Source: Phycomyces blakesleeanus NRRL 1555(-)
Taxonomy: Eukaryota > Mucoromycota > Mucoromycetes > Mucorales > Phycomycetaceae
NCBI RefSeq assembly: GCF_001638985.1
Contig: NW_017265146.1
Location: 744,001 to 808,000 of the forward strand
Direction of reading: 5' to 3'
DNA length: 64,000 bases
In this document: piece after piece, positions 10,612 through 20,730 of the stretch
How positions within the stretch are numbered: the first letter of the stretch is position 1
Layout of the letters: every line of letters begins with the position of its first letter
Translations under genes and position numbers: made by a program
Notes under the pieces: generated by a model
What the model saw: only the letters and a program-made list of their open reading frames with translations
What the model was told of the DNA's origin: nothing
Databases searched by the model: none

Positions 10612-12438
10612 TTACAAAATACGGTATTCATTTATACGACCACATGTAAATTCAACACATCCTTCGCAAATGTCCTTTTTCCAAGGATGCACGGAAGTTT
10701 GCTCTCGAATAAAAGTTTTGGCTTCTTGTGAATTATAATTCCGTTTGAGCTGAAAGTCCAAAAACTGCCTAGTGATATCATAACCATCTTCTTCTGACAG
10801 CTGTGTAATATCTAGTGAATTGAGTGATGTATTATTCTTCAATGCATCGGATAGGTGAAACCATGCTATATGTGTCGCAAAAGATTCTACATTGCCATGT
10901 TCTGGATCTTTGTTTGTCTTCCGAGGGTCGGTTAGCTGGGACAGTAAAACCAGCTTGATAGTAATATTCATATTCATAAAATCATCAGATAAATAGAATA
11001 GAACGTGGTCGAGGTACAATTTTTTAAAGTTGGTATAAGACATGTTGATATGTAGGCCTTTCGTTTTTTCAGAAACTGATTCGTAAATTTGAGTTTGTAT
11101 CAATGCCATGTATTCCAAATCTCTACATCTGGAGGATATATAGTTAAATACAAAAGATTTCGTAGTAACTGTATCAAGTTCCAAAGTGCGTAGTCCATGT
11201 TGTATCGGCCTTTCATTTGTTTCTGGATTAATATAAAGTAGCCCATTACAAAAAGACAATCTTCGTAAGGCTGTGCAATTATCTAGTACGTTGTCTAAAG
11301 CAATAGATACACCACAGCATTTGATTTCAAGATCTACTAATCTTGGACAATGTGAAAGCTTTGGCGTTACAATATTCTTGATATCGAAAGAAAGAAGATT
11401 CCCTACGACGGAAAGCGTTTCAAGAGTTCTTGAGAAGGAATTTGTAAATTGTTCTATAACTCCCTCCAAAAATCTTGCTTCGCAACTGTAATTTCTGATC
11501 GAGTACTTCAATCGTTTGACGGGTGAATTTAACCGACAGAGAATTTCCCAGAAAATAGCGTGAGCCCATTCCGTAGAGCTCTCCGTAAAAAAGTCTATTG
11601 TTTCCAAGCATGTAAATGCCTTTGTAATTGAACGGAGAAGCTCTATTTTTTCCATAGTATATTCTTTTGCCGTTTGCTCATATTCCGATCTCGAGGTCTT
11701 CCATCTCAAAGTACGTAGGTTTGGATACTTGAAACTAAAATAGTACAGCCATATATGGTCCCAGTCAATGATTTCGAGATCGAGTGTTGTTACAGATGGT
11801 GCTGGATCAGTTTGTGGAATAGATGGTACTGCCTTTGGATGTATCCAATGAAAGCTTAGCGATAATTTGATAGCTGTCAGCTTTGGTAATAGGGTATGGA
11901 GGTGATTAAATTGGTGAAGTTTAAACTGAATTTTATAAATCGATAATTCTGGGTAAATATCTATCTTTTGAAGGTTAGGCATGTGGCCTAATATTCCAAT
12001 AGTTATTGGAGTCGATATTATGCCGTCGATTGCTTTAATTTTGAGTTTCAGGCTGACCAGTGATGTCGAATCAGGAACGTATCTCGTAAAGCCGAAATCG
12101 GCTAGCTCATAGGATATAGCCCCAATATCAAGGTGTTTCAAATTCTGAAAGGTTCGGAAAGCCTGAGTCTTCTGTAATTCGCGTATGTTACATGGCCGAT
12201 GGATACGTATAATTTCTGTTGTAAGATCATAGGGTGGTAACCTGCTCGTTGAATTATTTGCTATAGTACATATTTCTTCAAGTTTCTCGAATGAATCAAT
12301 TTCTATAGTCTTCCAGACTGACTCTTGAAATGGGATTTTCCATCTCTTGCAAGTCATCATACATGCTGGCTTGTCATCATTCAATACATAAATTGCAATA
12401 TGGGAAAGAATTTCGAAAGGCAGGTCTGATTCGGGCAT
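10612..12438 (-). CDS. F-box/LRR-repeat protein, family member 1
   Basis: Intronless gene of about 608 residues from the ATG at 12438; an in-frame ATG lies 7 codons upstream, but family alignment favours this one. An F-box-like start (DLPFEILSHIAIYVL, then CMMTCKRWKIPFQESVW) is followed by about 500 residues of irregular leucine-rich repeats (LKHLDIG, LVSLKLKI, LRTLRWK, LVDLEIKCCGVSIALDNVL, LRTLELD). F-box proteins of this type are substrate-receptor subunits of SCF ubiquitin ligases, the F-box binding Skp1 and the repeats the substrate; that role is inferred from the family. It is one of three intact and two dead copies in the window, all on the minus strand, sharing a closing block of W-x-DIC/L-x-GYVEF. 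Substrate unknown. Confidence 0.88.
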   Translation of the reverse strand: MPESDLPFEILSHIAIYVLNDDKPACMMTCKRWKIPFQESVWKTIEIDSFEKLEEICTIANNSTSRLPPYDLTTEIIRIHRPCNIRELQKTQAFRTFQNLKHLDIGAISYELADFGFTRYVPDSTSLVSLKLKIKAIDGIISTPITIGILGHMPNLQKIDIYPELSIYKIQFKLHQFNHLHTLLPKLTAIKLSLSFHWIHPKAVPSIPQTDPAPSVTTLDLEIIDWDHIWLYYFSFKYPNLRTLRWKTSRSEYEQTAKEYTMEKIELLRSITKAFTCLETIDFFTESSTEWAHAIFWEILCRLNSPVKRLKYSIRNYSCEARFLEGVIEQFTNSFSRTLETLSVVGNLLSFDIKNIVTPKLSHCPRLVDLEIKCCGVSIALDNVLDNCTALRRLSFCNGLLYINPETNERPIQHGLRTLELDTVTTKSFVFNYISSRCRDLEYMALIQTQIYESVSEKTKGLHINMSYTNFKKLYLDHVLFYLSDDFMNMNITIKLVLLSQLTDPRKTNKDPEHGNVESFATHIAWFHLSDALKNNTSLNSLDITQLSEEDGYDITRQFLDFQLKRNYNSQEAKTFIREQTSVHPWKKDICEGCVEFTCGRINEYRIL

Positions 12439-12580
12439 GGGTATAATGAAATAGATCAAAGGAAAAGATAGAGATATATTTGTTGCTTGATAAAGAAAGA
12501 GAAAGGAGTTAAATTTTTATGCAGAAGCTGCGGATTAACTAAGATTTTGTGGTACAAATATTGGTACATTTGTATTAACA

Positions 12581-12633
12581 GGTAGTCATGAAGAGATACA
12601 GACCGCAGCAACTTTATCTTTTCCCTAATTGAT
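12581..12633 (-). promoter_or_regulatory. Conserved upstream block of F-box/LRR gene 1
   Basis: About 143 bp upstream of the start. The plus-strand core is GATACAGACCGCAGCAACTTT followed by a CCTAATTGATT tail. Near-identical text lies at the same distance before the F-box gene at 13243-15135, and weaker versions lie before the copies at 32.8-34.7 kb and 42.3-44.1 kb. It is either a shared promoter element or simply part of the duplicated unit. Confidence 0.5.
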
Positions 12634-13242
12634 TTATTCTATTTAAGAAAGTAAAATAAGGTATTAGTGACTATATTTACTCATTCGGTAAAATAAACAC
12701 GCTATTGATCTAGCATATACGGAATACGCGGGCTCTTGAAAAAAAATTTACTCCAAACTTATCAAATTTACATTCTTTTATATATGATGAGCTAGGCTAA
12801 GACAATAAATTCCTAGGAGAAGTTAGGCAAATGATTTGATATTATAGCACTTGTTGTTCTTTAATAAGGTCAACTCGGGGTTACAGTCAATTACATTGTT
12901 TTATACATTGAACTTGATTAGATGTTGATTATAATTATTTATCAAGAATTAAACTTTTAGGTAATGCTTCCTTGGATTTCAGCTTATTTTCGTTCATTTA
13001 TTTCCATAAATGTATACTACTCCTAACTCTTAATTGAGAAAGGTTCTTATTAGACTTGATCCTTGCTTATGAAATATTGGGAATATAAAAAAAGACAGTT
13101 TTTTTAGGTAGAGACTTTAAAAATTCACAATAAAGTAATAATGTAGTTTTATGGTTTATACATTGTCTAAGTGGGGGTATTGCCTCGTGTAAAGGTTGGT
13201 GTGAAAGAGGTGAAAAGAAAAGTAATAATTTTGAATTATATT
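12634..13242. other. Intergenic, AT-rich
   Basis: About 0.6 kb with no gene, repeat or RNA that I can support. It is the distal upstream region of F-box gene 1 and the 3' flank of F-box gene 2. Confidence 0.5.
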
Positions 13243-15135
13243 TTACCAGGAGCTGTCAAATAAATTTTGCCAAAAACTAGTTTCACTAACCCAGAATAAA
13301 GGCACCGCATATTCAGTTATGTGCCCACATCTAAATTCTACATAACCTCTATAAAGGTCTTCCTTCCAATCTTCTTTATCAACCTGCCCGTTACAAGACC
13401 TTTCAACTTCGAAAATATTTGTCCTATCTTTAAGCTGGAAATCTTCAAAATACTTGATAGCAGTACACACTTCTTGTTGTGAGAGTTGCCTAACCTTTGG
13501 GACATAGTCGAATGGGCAATCCAATTCACAGTAAAGATGATACCAAGACAGATGCTCCACGGTAGATTTCCGATTTTCATTTGCATTTGCATTCACTTTC
13601 TTTTTTGCTTCATCCAGTGTTTGATTGCCAGCTGAGTGGGAAAGCAATGTTAAGTTGATGGAAGTATCTTTGCTTATGTCTTCTTCGGATGAGTAGAATT
13701 TGACATGGTCGAGTTGTAGTAGTCTGAAGTTGGTGTAAGACATATCAATGCACAGGCTTCCGGTCTCGTCCAAAATTGGTCCACAAATCTGCGACTGGCT
13801 CAAGCTCATATATTGTAAAAGTCTGCATCTGAAAGACATGTATTTGAAAACAGGGGCACTTGCAACAATATTATCTAGCACCATAAAACGGAGGCCGTGC
13901 TGTGCTGATTCTCTTTGGGATTCTGGATTAATATACAGGTGTACATTGGAAAACTTGAGTCGTCTTAAAGCCGGCCAATTATCCAATAGATTATCCAATG
14001 CAATAGATACGCCACATTCATTGATTTCAACGCTCACCAAATTTGGACAATAGATACATTCTAGCTTTACGATGTTTTCAACGTCAAAATATACATTTCC
14101 GACAATAGAGATTTTTTCGAGCGTTGTTGAAAAGGATCGGGTAAATCGTTCGATGGTCATACCAAAACAGGTTGCATCAGAGTCCCTGGATTTGATCTTG
14201 TACTTTAATTTCTTGATAGGAACATCTGACAGACAAAGGAGATTCCAAAATATAGAATGCGACCATTCTGTCGGTTCCTCAGTGTAAAAATCCACAGTTT
14301 CCAAGTGCGGGAACAATCTTTTAACCGAACGGAGTAGTGATATTTTTCTTCCGTCGTCTTCTTCAATGACTATGTTTCCAAATTTGTGTACGGATTTCCA
14401 TATCAGAGTACGCAAGTTTGGGTACTTATAGCAAAAGTAGTATAGCCACAGGTAACTGCAGTATGTGTGTTCTAGATAGAGATTTGTTACATAGAGCGCT
14501 GGTAGGGTTCTTGGAATCGATGGTACTGCATTTGGATGTATATCCTTGAGCCCTAAACGAGCCTTAATACTTGTCAACTTCGGTAATGCGATGTGAAAGC
14601 TATTATATTGACTGAGATCAAACTCGATCAAGTAATAGAAAGAATCTGAAGATATGTCTATTGATTGGAGATTGGGAATCTTTCGCAGAATCTCAAGGAT
14701 GAATTCATTCGATATTCTCCAACTGGTTGGAGAAACTTGGAATTTTAAGCTAGTCACCGACTCCCATGGAGGACCATATTTTGTACATTTTATGTCGACA
14801 TCGTAAAAAGACAGTGATCCCATATCAAGATACTTCAAGTTTGGAAAGGTCTTAAAAACACGGGTCTCCTGCCAGTCAGCCAAGCTTGTCTTTCCAGTAA
14901 CACGTAAACTTTGGGTTATAAGTTCTTGTGGTGTGTAATTGCCTGTTGAATCCTTTACAATAGCACATATGTTATCAAGTGTATCCATGGAACTGACTTC
15001 GATATTCTCCAAAAGCGATTCTTGAAACGGATATCGCCATGCCTTGCAAGTGAGAATACAAGAAAACTTATAATCCGCTGATACAAAATGCGCAATTTGC
15101 GAGAGGATTTCAAAGGGTAAGTCTGATGCCAGCAT
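13243..15135 (-). CDS. F-box/LRR-repeat protein, family member 2
   Basis: Intronless gene of about 630 residues from the ATG at 15135, which gives the family opening MLASDLPFEILSQI; an ATG 12 codons upstream is also in frame. The F-box (residues about 1-45, with CILTCKAWRYPFQESL) precedes irregular leucine-rich repeats: LKYLDMGSLSF, LRTLIWK, LVSVEINECGVSIALDNLL, LRRLKFSNVHLYINPE, RLLQLDHVKFY. It ends in DWKEDLYRGYVEFRCGHITEY plus an extra tail, WVSETSFWQNLF, that member 1 lacks. The dead copy at 32.8-34.7 kb shares this tail, so those two are closest relatives. The likely role is an SCF substrate receptor, inferred from the family; substrate unknown. Confidence 0.88.
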   Translation of the reverse strand: MLASDLPFEILSQIAHFVSADYKFSCILTCKAWRYPFQESLLENIEVSSMDTLDNICAIVKDSTGNYTPQELITQSLRVTGKTSLADWQETRVFKTFPNLKYLDMGSLSFYDVDIKCTKYGPPWESVTSLKFQVSPTSWRISNEFILEILRKIPNLQSIDISSDSFYYLIEFDLSQYNSFHIALPKLTSIKARLGLKDIHPNAVPSIPRTLPALYVTNLYLEHTYCSYLWLYYFCYKYPNLRTLIWKSVHKFGNIVIEEDDGRKISLLRSVKRLFPHLETVDFYTEEPTEWSHSIFWNLLCLSDVPIKKLKYKIKSRDSDATCFGMTIERFTRSFSTTLEKISIVGNVYFDVENIVKLECIYCPNLVSVEINECGVSIALDNLLDNWPALRRLKFSNVHLYINPESQRESAQHGLRFMVLDNIVASAPVFKYMSFRCRLLQYMSLSQSQICGPILDETGSLCIDMSYTNFRLLQLDHVKFYSSEEDISKDTSINLTLLSHSAGNQTLDEAKKKVNANANENRKSTVEHLSWYHLYCELDCPFDYVPKVRQLSQQEVCTAIKYFEDFQLKDRTNIFEVERSCNGQVDKEDWKEDLYRGYVEFRCGHITEYAVPLFWVSETSFWQNLFDSSW

Positions 15136-15268
15136 ACGAGTAGAGGGTAGATAGTAGAGAGAACGAGACAAATTACTGAATGCAAAAAAAAAACAGAATT
15201 TATTTGTTCGGACATACTTGTGGGCAGCAAGTATTGTATATTATAAATATTGTCACTTGGCTTAACAA

Positions 15269-15320
15269 GTAACCATGAAGGGACACAGACCGCAGCAACT
15301 TCACATATTTCCTAATTAAT
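15269..15320 (-). promoter_or_regulatory. Conserved upstream block of F-box/LRR gene 2
   Basis: About 134 bp upstream of the start. The plus strand reads GTAACCATGAAGGGACACAG, then ACCGCAGCAACTTCAC and TTTCCTAATTAATT. It closely matches the block at 12581-12633. Confidence 0.5.
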
Positions 15321-15709
15321 TAATTTTGCATTGAAAAGTAAAATTAGACAATGTTGAGTACGCGGACTCCTTTTTAAATACATACAAAAAATGTTGCGCA
15401 GCTCAAGTTGAACATGGGCTGGACATTTGAAGCCAAGCCAAAAAGAATGCTACATTGTCAGCAAAAAAAAAGTGGTGATTTGTGTTATCGGAACTGCATA
15501 ACAAAAGCCATCTACAGCATGAGGAGCCAGAAGAGATTGATATGCATTTAACAAGGAAGGGGAGAAGGATTGTGCATTAGTGGATAATAAAGGTGTACAT
15601 TATGATGTAAGATTGACATTCCTCAATGTGGTATCCTTTTATAAGTAATTTCAAGATTTGACATAAAAAATAAAATAAATAAAAATAATATCAAGTGGTG
15701 ACAAAACAA
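15321..15709. other. Intergenic between F-box gene 2 and U6 snRNA
   Basis: About 0.4 kb. No gene seen. It includes the 3' flank of the U6 gene. Confidence 0.5.
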
Positions 15710-15772
15710 AAAAAAATATGCTCCGTAGAGCGTTCCATCTCAGAAGTTTAGTGTCATCCTTGTGCAGGGGCC

Positions 15773-15804
<32 letters not shown>

Positions 15805-15827
15805 ATATGTGACAGAGGTGCAAGCAC
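15710..15827 (-). ncRNA. U6: U6 spliceosomal snRNA
   Basis: Read on the minus strand, the gene begins with a short GTG...CAC stem region and continues through ATTAAAATTGGAACGATACA, the invariant ACAGAGA box with AGATTAGC (the AGC triad region), and the near-universal CATGGCCCCTGCACAAGGAT of the U4-pairing and internal stem-loop part. It then reads GACAC and GGAACGCTCTACGGAGC and ends in a run of nine T, the expected RNA polymerase III terminator. U6 forms the catalytic core of the spliceosome with U2. There is no intron. The 5' end is estimated from the stem and may be off by a few bases. The copy looks intact. Confidence 0.93.
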
Positions 15828-15860
15828 TTGTCGACTAAAATAAATGTCCCAAAACACTAG

Positions 15861-15866
15861 ATATAT
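15861..15866 (-). promoter_or_regulatory. Possible TATA box of the U6 gene
   Basis: ATATAT lies about 34-39 bp before the inferred U6 5' end, close to where RNA polymerase III U6 promoters carry a TATA element. Confidence 0.35.
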
Positions 15867-17277
15867 GCATTTATTTGCCGCTTTACAAAAGTTGTGGGTT
15901 TCTAATATTTTCAGAAATTTTTTATATTATAAACATTATATACAGAAAAGTAAATAGCTAGGCTTGGTAAAATAATTGTATGCTTAATATCCTTATTTTA
16001 CCCTTACTACATCCACTCTACACAAAATACCTTTTAATTTCTTTATCTTTTAATATTAAATAAACTGTATATCAACCTCTTTATAATGTATCCTTCAATA
16101 AAGAAAGCTTACTATAAGGTTTGGTCAAAAGAACGATATGCTTCTGGAAAAGGAAAATTGTTTTTTCTTGATGAAGGTTATTATAATTTTTTTTGACTAA
16201 GAGACAGATCTTTGGGACATATGGCAAAGATAAAACCAATTGAAACTTATTTATAAAGAGAAATTACATCAAATAAACGATATAGATATGTATATGTGAG
16301 GGCTATTTTTCATATTATTGGAAATAGGGTATCATTTACCAGGTTATTAATTTGGCCAATATGGTAACTCAAGACTCTTTTAATTAATATAATCTTATAC
16401 GAGCATACATCAGTACACTTTCTTAAAGCTTACATATAAAAAAATATTCTTGGAGACTGTTATTGCCAAAGAAGTGTTGGGTTGGTTGCTGTATTGATCA
16501 AATCCCGTATTAATTCATTTTTTATAAAAATTAACCAAATTTAGATTAGAATCTTACATAGGAAATCTCATTCTCTATTCAATACTATGGGAGAAAAGGA
16601 TCAATTCAGAGGGTGGTCTTGAAAATATCATAAGTCTTTCTCAGAATTGCCTAAATGATCTTTTCTTCCAAGGTAATTTAGTATAATAAAACAGTTTTTA
16701 AGTGCAATATAGCAAAAGCACAAAATTTATTATTCTTATTATCTTTTGCAAATATTAATCATAAAATCTTTAAAAGCAAATGTAGAAAAAAAAGAGAAAA
16801 AAATATAAATATGATACTAAAGACATATGAGAAAAATTTTATTATTCAAAGATTTTTATAAAGGAAATATAAGTTAAATTAAATATAATATAAGATGGTC
16901 AAGTTCATGCTACTTCAGTCCAGTCCAGTCGGCTCCAGTCAAGTCCAGTCGGTTTTTTTTTCTTGGTCCATTTGATTTTTCTTTTGATCTTTTTTTTTGT
17001 CCAGTCAATTTCATAGAATAGTAATAAGAGAATAGGTTTTGATATTAAAAATAATATGAGATGGTTTTGGTATTGCTCTTTTTGCTCTTCTTGTTTTTTT
17101 TAGCTTCTTTTTTTGAGCATTTTTTTTGTTTTTGTTCAAAGACTTCATTTGCTTTGTATGTATATATGTAAAAAGGGATATCATACCTTGTCCTAATCCA
17201 GAGTCTTGTTCCAGTTCGCAGCTTTGCTTCAATCCAGGTCCAGGTTCCAATGCAGAGTTTTTCCGGTTTGTTCATCT
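15867..17277. other. Gene-free AT-rich stretch
   Basis: About 1.4 kb with only short spurious frames. At 16915-16955 short CCAGT units repeat imperfectly (CAGTCCAGTCCAGTC, then AAGTCCAGTCGG). Nothing else was recognised. Confidence 0.5.
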
Positions 17278-17394
17278 TTTGTTTTTTTTTTGTTCTTTTT
17301 TGTTCTTTTTTTGTTCTTTTTTTGTTCTTTTTTTGTTCTTCTTTTGTTCTTTTTTTGTTTTTTTAGAGAAAGAGAGAGAGAGAGAGAGAGAGGA
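17278..17394. repeat. TTTTTTGTTC minisatellite and GA run
   Basis: Units of about 10 bp (TTTTTTTGTTC with small length changes) repeat about eight times, followed by a GA dinucleotide run at about 17370-17393. The long frames read across it are low-complexity artefacts. Confidence 0.9.
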
Positions 17395-17640
17395 GGGCTT
17401 AGTATATGCCTGCGTGTTTTTTTGACAGGACTTAGTATAGGCCTCAGGGTCGGATTTTTTTTGATCCTTTTGGAGTGGAGGACTTAATATGTGCCTGATC
17501 ATTTCTGATAGGTTTTGGTCTACGCCTCGGTTTTTGGATTTGATCCTTTTGGAGTGGAGGACTTAGTATATGCCTCAAGTTCGGATTTCATTTGATCCTT
17601 TTGGAAAGGAGGACTTAGTATAGGCCTCGGATTTGGTTTT
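17395..17640. repeat. Imperfect tandem repeat with GGACTTAGTATANGCCTC core
   Basis: The core GGACTTAGTATAGGCCTC and its variants recur four or five times, joined by GATCCTTTTGGAGTGGA. Units are about 55-70 bp and slightly diverged. There is no coding sense. Confidence 0.8.
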
Positions 17641-19912
17641 TGGTTTTTGGTTTTTGGTTTTTCTTTTGGAACTTGCTTTTGGAATTTTGCATTGGACCCC
17701 TTCTTGGAAATCGACTTGGCCTTGAGACTTGGAGGTACAGCCCAGATTTTGGACTTGGATAGAAATGCGCCTCTACTTTTGTATGTATATATGTATGTGT
17801 ATATGTCTATGTCCATGTGTGTGTATACTTGTCTACTTTTCTAATTGTGTACTTGTGTACTTGGCTGTATATATTTGTGTGATAGGACTAGTACTAGAAC
17901 AGTACTTGGACAGAATTTGGACATTTGGACTTGGACAAAACTTGGAATTGGACTCAGACATATAAGCAAACCGTGACTTGACCATTTCAGGGATTCTGCT
18001 AGCCTATGAGTTTCTACTTGAGATAGAGAGATAACTGTAATTTTTTTTTCTTTTCTTTGCTTTTTTTGTATTCTTTTTTATCTTTTTTTTATTTTTTGTA
18101 TCTTTTTTGTATCTTTTTTTTTGTATTCTTCTTGCTTGACTTGGTTCTTGCTGCTGTCATTCTTGCATAGGATTCAGGCTTCGGAATTTGCCGCATTATT
18201 TCAGTTGCTAAGGCCAAATATGGCTTAAAAAGATAAAGAAAAAAAACGAGTGAGAAAACGAGAAATATATTTACATATGAGACAGGTTTGAATGACCAAA
18301 ATAACATACCTTAATTGATAGAATTTGTTTTGTAAGTAAAGGAACTTGTCTTGGAATAGGTAACATCATCCGAAGAGACGGGCTCGGGACTGCAAAATGT
18401 TCTTCGATGACCAGGTGGAATGGACCTTGACCACCAGCAGGGGGTACACGAGACCACCAACAGTAAACAACCAAGCTTCTAGCAGAAACAATGTGCCAAC
18501 TTGCAGCGATGGGGTCAACCACAAAAGGGCTTGACCATCAAATGGCAGAGGAGCTACCAGATCTTGGCTTATCACACCAAGAACCCTAAATATATACAGG
18601 CATACAATGCAATGTACAATATTTCGAGGGGAGAAAAGGTACGACTAGCGTACCGAGCAGATTTACCTTTTGGTAAAGTCTAACGCTCACGAACTTTCTC
18701 TGGTATCCTCTCAAGGGCTGTAGTATTGTGAACCCTGTCACAGGGTGACCCTGAGAAGAAGAAAAAAAATCATATAATTAGCACCGAAACATATCGTGTA
18801 TAAATAGTACTTATCTTCTGGATAGACAGACTAATGGTTGATATTGTCTCTGACAAAGAAGTCCAGAGACAGAAACAACCCTTGAAAAATTGCCTTATCG
18901 CTTGCTTTGTGGTTCACATTGTTTCTACCTTGAGCTCTGTTGTGTACTACTGGCGGCCTCTAATTGTTCCTGCCGGTGTTTTCGGTCCATAATATAAACC
19001 CGGTCATCTCAAATACCTTTTTGCAGTCCTGAGCCGATAGTCTTGAATGATGATGGAGGTTTTATTCTTGTTGGAACCATATCCTAGTCGAGACTCTTCA
19101 TGTGCTTTTTAGCCAACCCAGCGAGATGGCGAGACTCTGGGTCAGCCTACTTGATTTTAACCTTTTGTACTTGAAGGCTTGATTCCATTTTTTCCATGTT
19201 GCTTTGTGCTGTTTGTTCTGATTTCCATGTTCAGCTTTGCTTTTCTGATTTGGTTTCGAGAGTTTTGTTTTGATACTGGACTGAATTCTCTGCGAGTTTC
19301 CATAAATACGGCTTGTAAGCACTTGTCTCGACCTGAGTTGGATAGGTTTCTTGAAAGTAATCTTGCTTCTCCTTCACAACTGAAAGTGTGCATAAATAAC
19401 CTTGGACTCGGGTCTTGGTTTCTTGATTATACGCATTTCCAGCTGCTAACTGTAACCTGCTTTTTTTTGGTGACAATTTCTAGTTCACCCTGCTTGGTCT
19501 GGTTCATTTACCAGACCATATTAATCAGAGCCCTCCTCAAATGAGGGTGGCTAGGACTCTAACCACAGGTTTTGCGTGATGCTTGAGATCATCGGCGAAT
19601 TCCACGCTATCTCTCCAGTGACAATGTACTGTATAGTCAGGTTGTCTTGATTCGACTGACAAAGTCACTTGTACCTAATCGATCAGTCATTGAACCATAT
19701 CCTTTTGTGCAGATGAACTTTGGTTTTGCCATCTCAAAATAGCTGCGACTGTCTGGACATGCATTTGTATGTATCATTTGAGTCCGGACACAAGGACTAG
19801 TAGCATCAATATCGACTGATATACCATCATGTCTGTGAGGGAAAGTCTCGCCAATCTTAATATGAACCAGATGTTCTTGGCTCGTTTTCCCAAAACCTCT
19901 TGGGATTGTCTA

Positions 19913-19940
19913 CCCCCCCCCCCCCCCCCCCCCCCCCCCC
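19913..19940. repeat. Poly(C) tract, about 28 C
   Basis: An unbroken run of about 28 C on the plus strand. The exact length may be unreliable if the sequence came from short reads. Confidence 0.95.
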
Positions 19941-20244
19941 AGCAATAGATTTTCCACAATCTATGATGCAGCAAACTCAAAGTCCAGAAAGACTTATCCG
20001 AGCATACCAGTGAATCTTCGGGAACTCACCAGAAAAAAAAATAGAGGAGACTGACAATAACCTTCCAAGGACTCCAAGAAAGAGTCCGGTCAGGAAGCAA
20101 AACCCATTTGGCCAGACATGACTACATAATGAACACCGTACCCCACAGTATTCATTCTCCCTGACTTAAGCACAAAACTCAAGCTACAAAGACCCAGAAC
20201 CCAGGTACAGAACAGGCCAGCAACCTAGCCAACAACGATCTCCC

Positions 20245-20287
20245 TAATGATACCATAATGATACCATAATGATACCATAATGATACC
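20245..20287. repeat. 11-bp tandem repeat, four copies
   Basis: TAATGATACCA is repeated four times with no visible change. Confidence 0.9.
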
Positions 20288-20730
20288 GGAAATCTAGCCA
20301 ACCAGACCAGACCAGCCAACAGGACCATCGTGGCCCCAAAACAACCCAGAATCAAGGACTCCGGAAGCCCTACTCGTACAAAAACCACCACTCACATATC
20401 TCGGCCTCAGACCTGTGAGGAAGTCAACAAGAACCCTACGAACAAAAGGTTCAAGCCAACCCTACAGCAGTGCAAGCACCACCCTCGAATGTATACGAAC
20501 GGCAAATACCAGAGGCAAACAGGATTGAAAACCAGTCTAGTACCACCACAAGTTACACTCATATGTAGACCTCCACAATCTACCTTCTCTTTCTACTGTC
20601 TATGCCAAGCCAAGACTCAGAACCAAGCTAACAGGCGGAGCATGGTGTCGATCCCAGAGGGAAACGATAATCCAGTCCTTTGAATTTGAAAGCAGTAGGA
20701 ACCGAACGTAAAAGAGGCTACCCTTACAGC

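Larger units (their letters stand above)
17641..20730. other. Unassigned stretch, GC-richer from about 18.3 kb
   Basis: From about 18.3 kb the base composition becomes visibly richer in G and C than the flanks and stays so up to about 23.3 kb. I found no recognisable gene in 17.6-20.7 kb. A plus-strand frame at 18501-18683 (RWGQPQKGLTIKWQRSYQ) and another at 20330-20683 are open, but neither resembles a known family. The stretch may be the decayed 3' portion of the same element or locus as the four-stop frame that follows. Confidence 0.4.

Noticed and set aside
17126..17502. Phe/Leu-rich and Lys-rich frames on both strands
   Set aside because: They are translations of the TTTTTTGTTC and GA repeats.
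20330..20683. 117-residue plus-strand frame as a gene
   Set aside because: No recognisable domain, no promoter or splice context, and it lies in a stretch with repeats; support is too weak.
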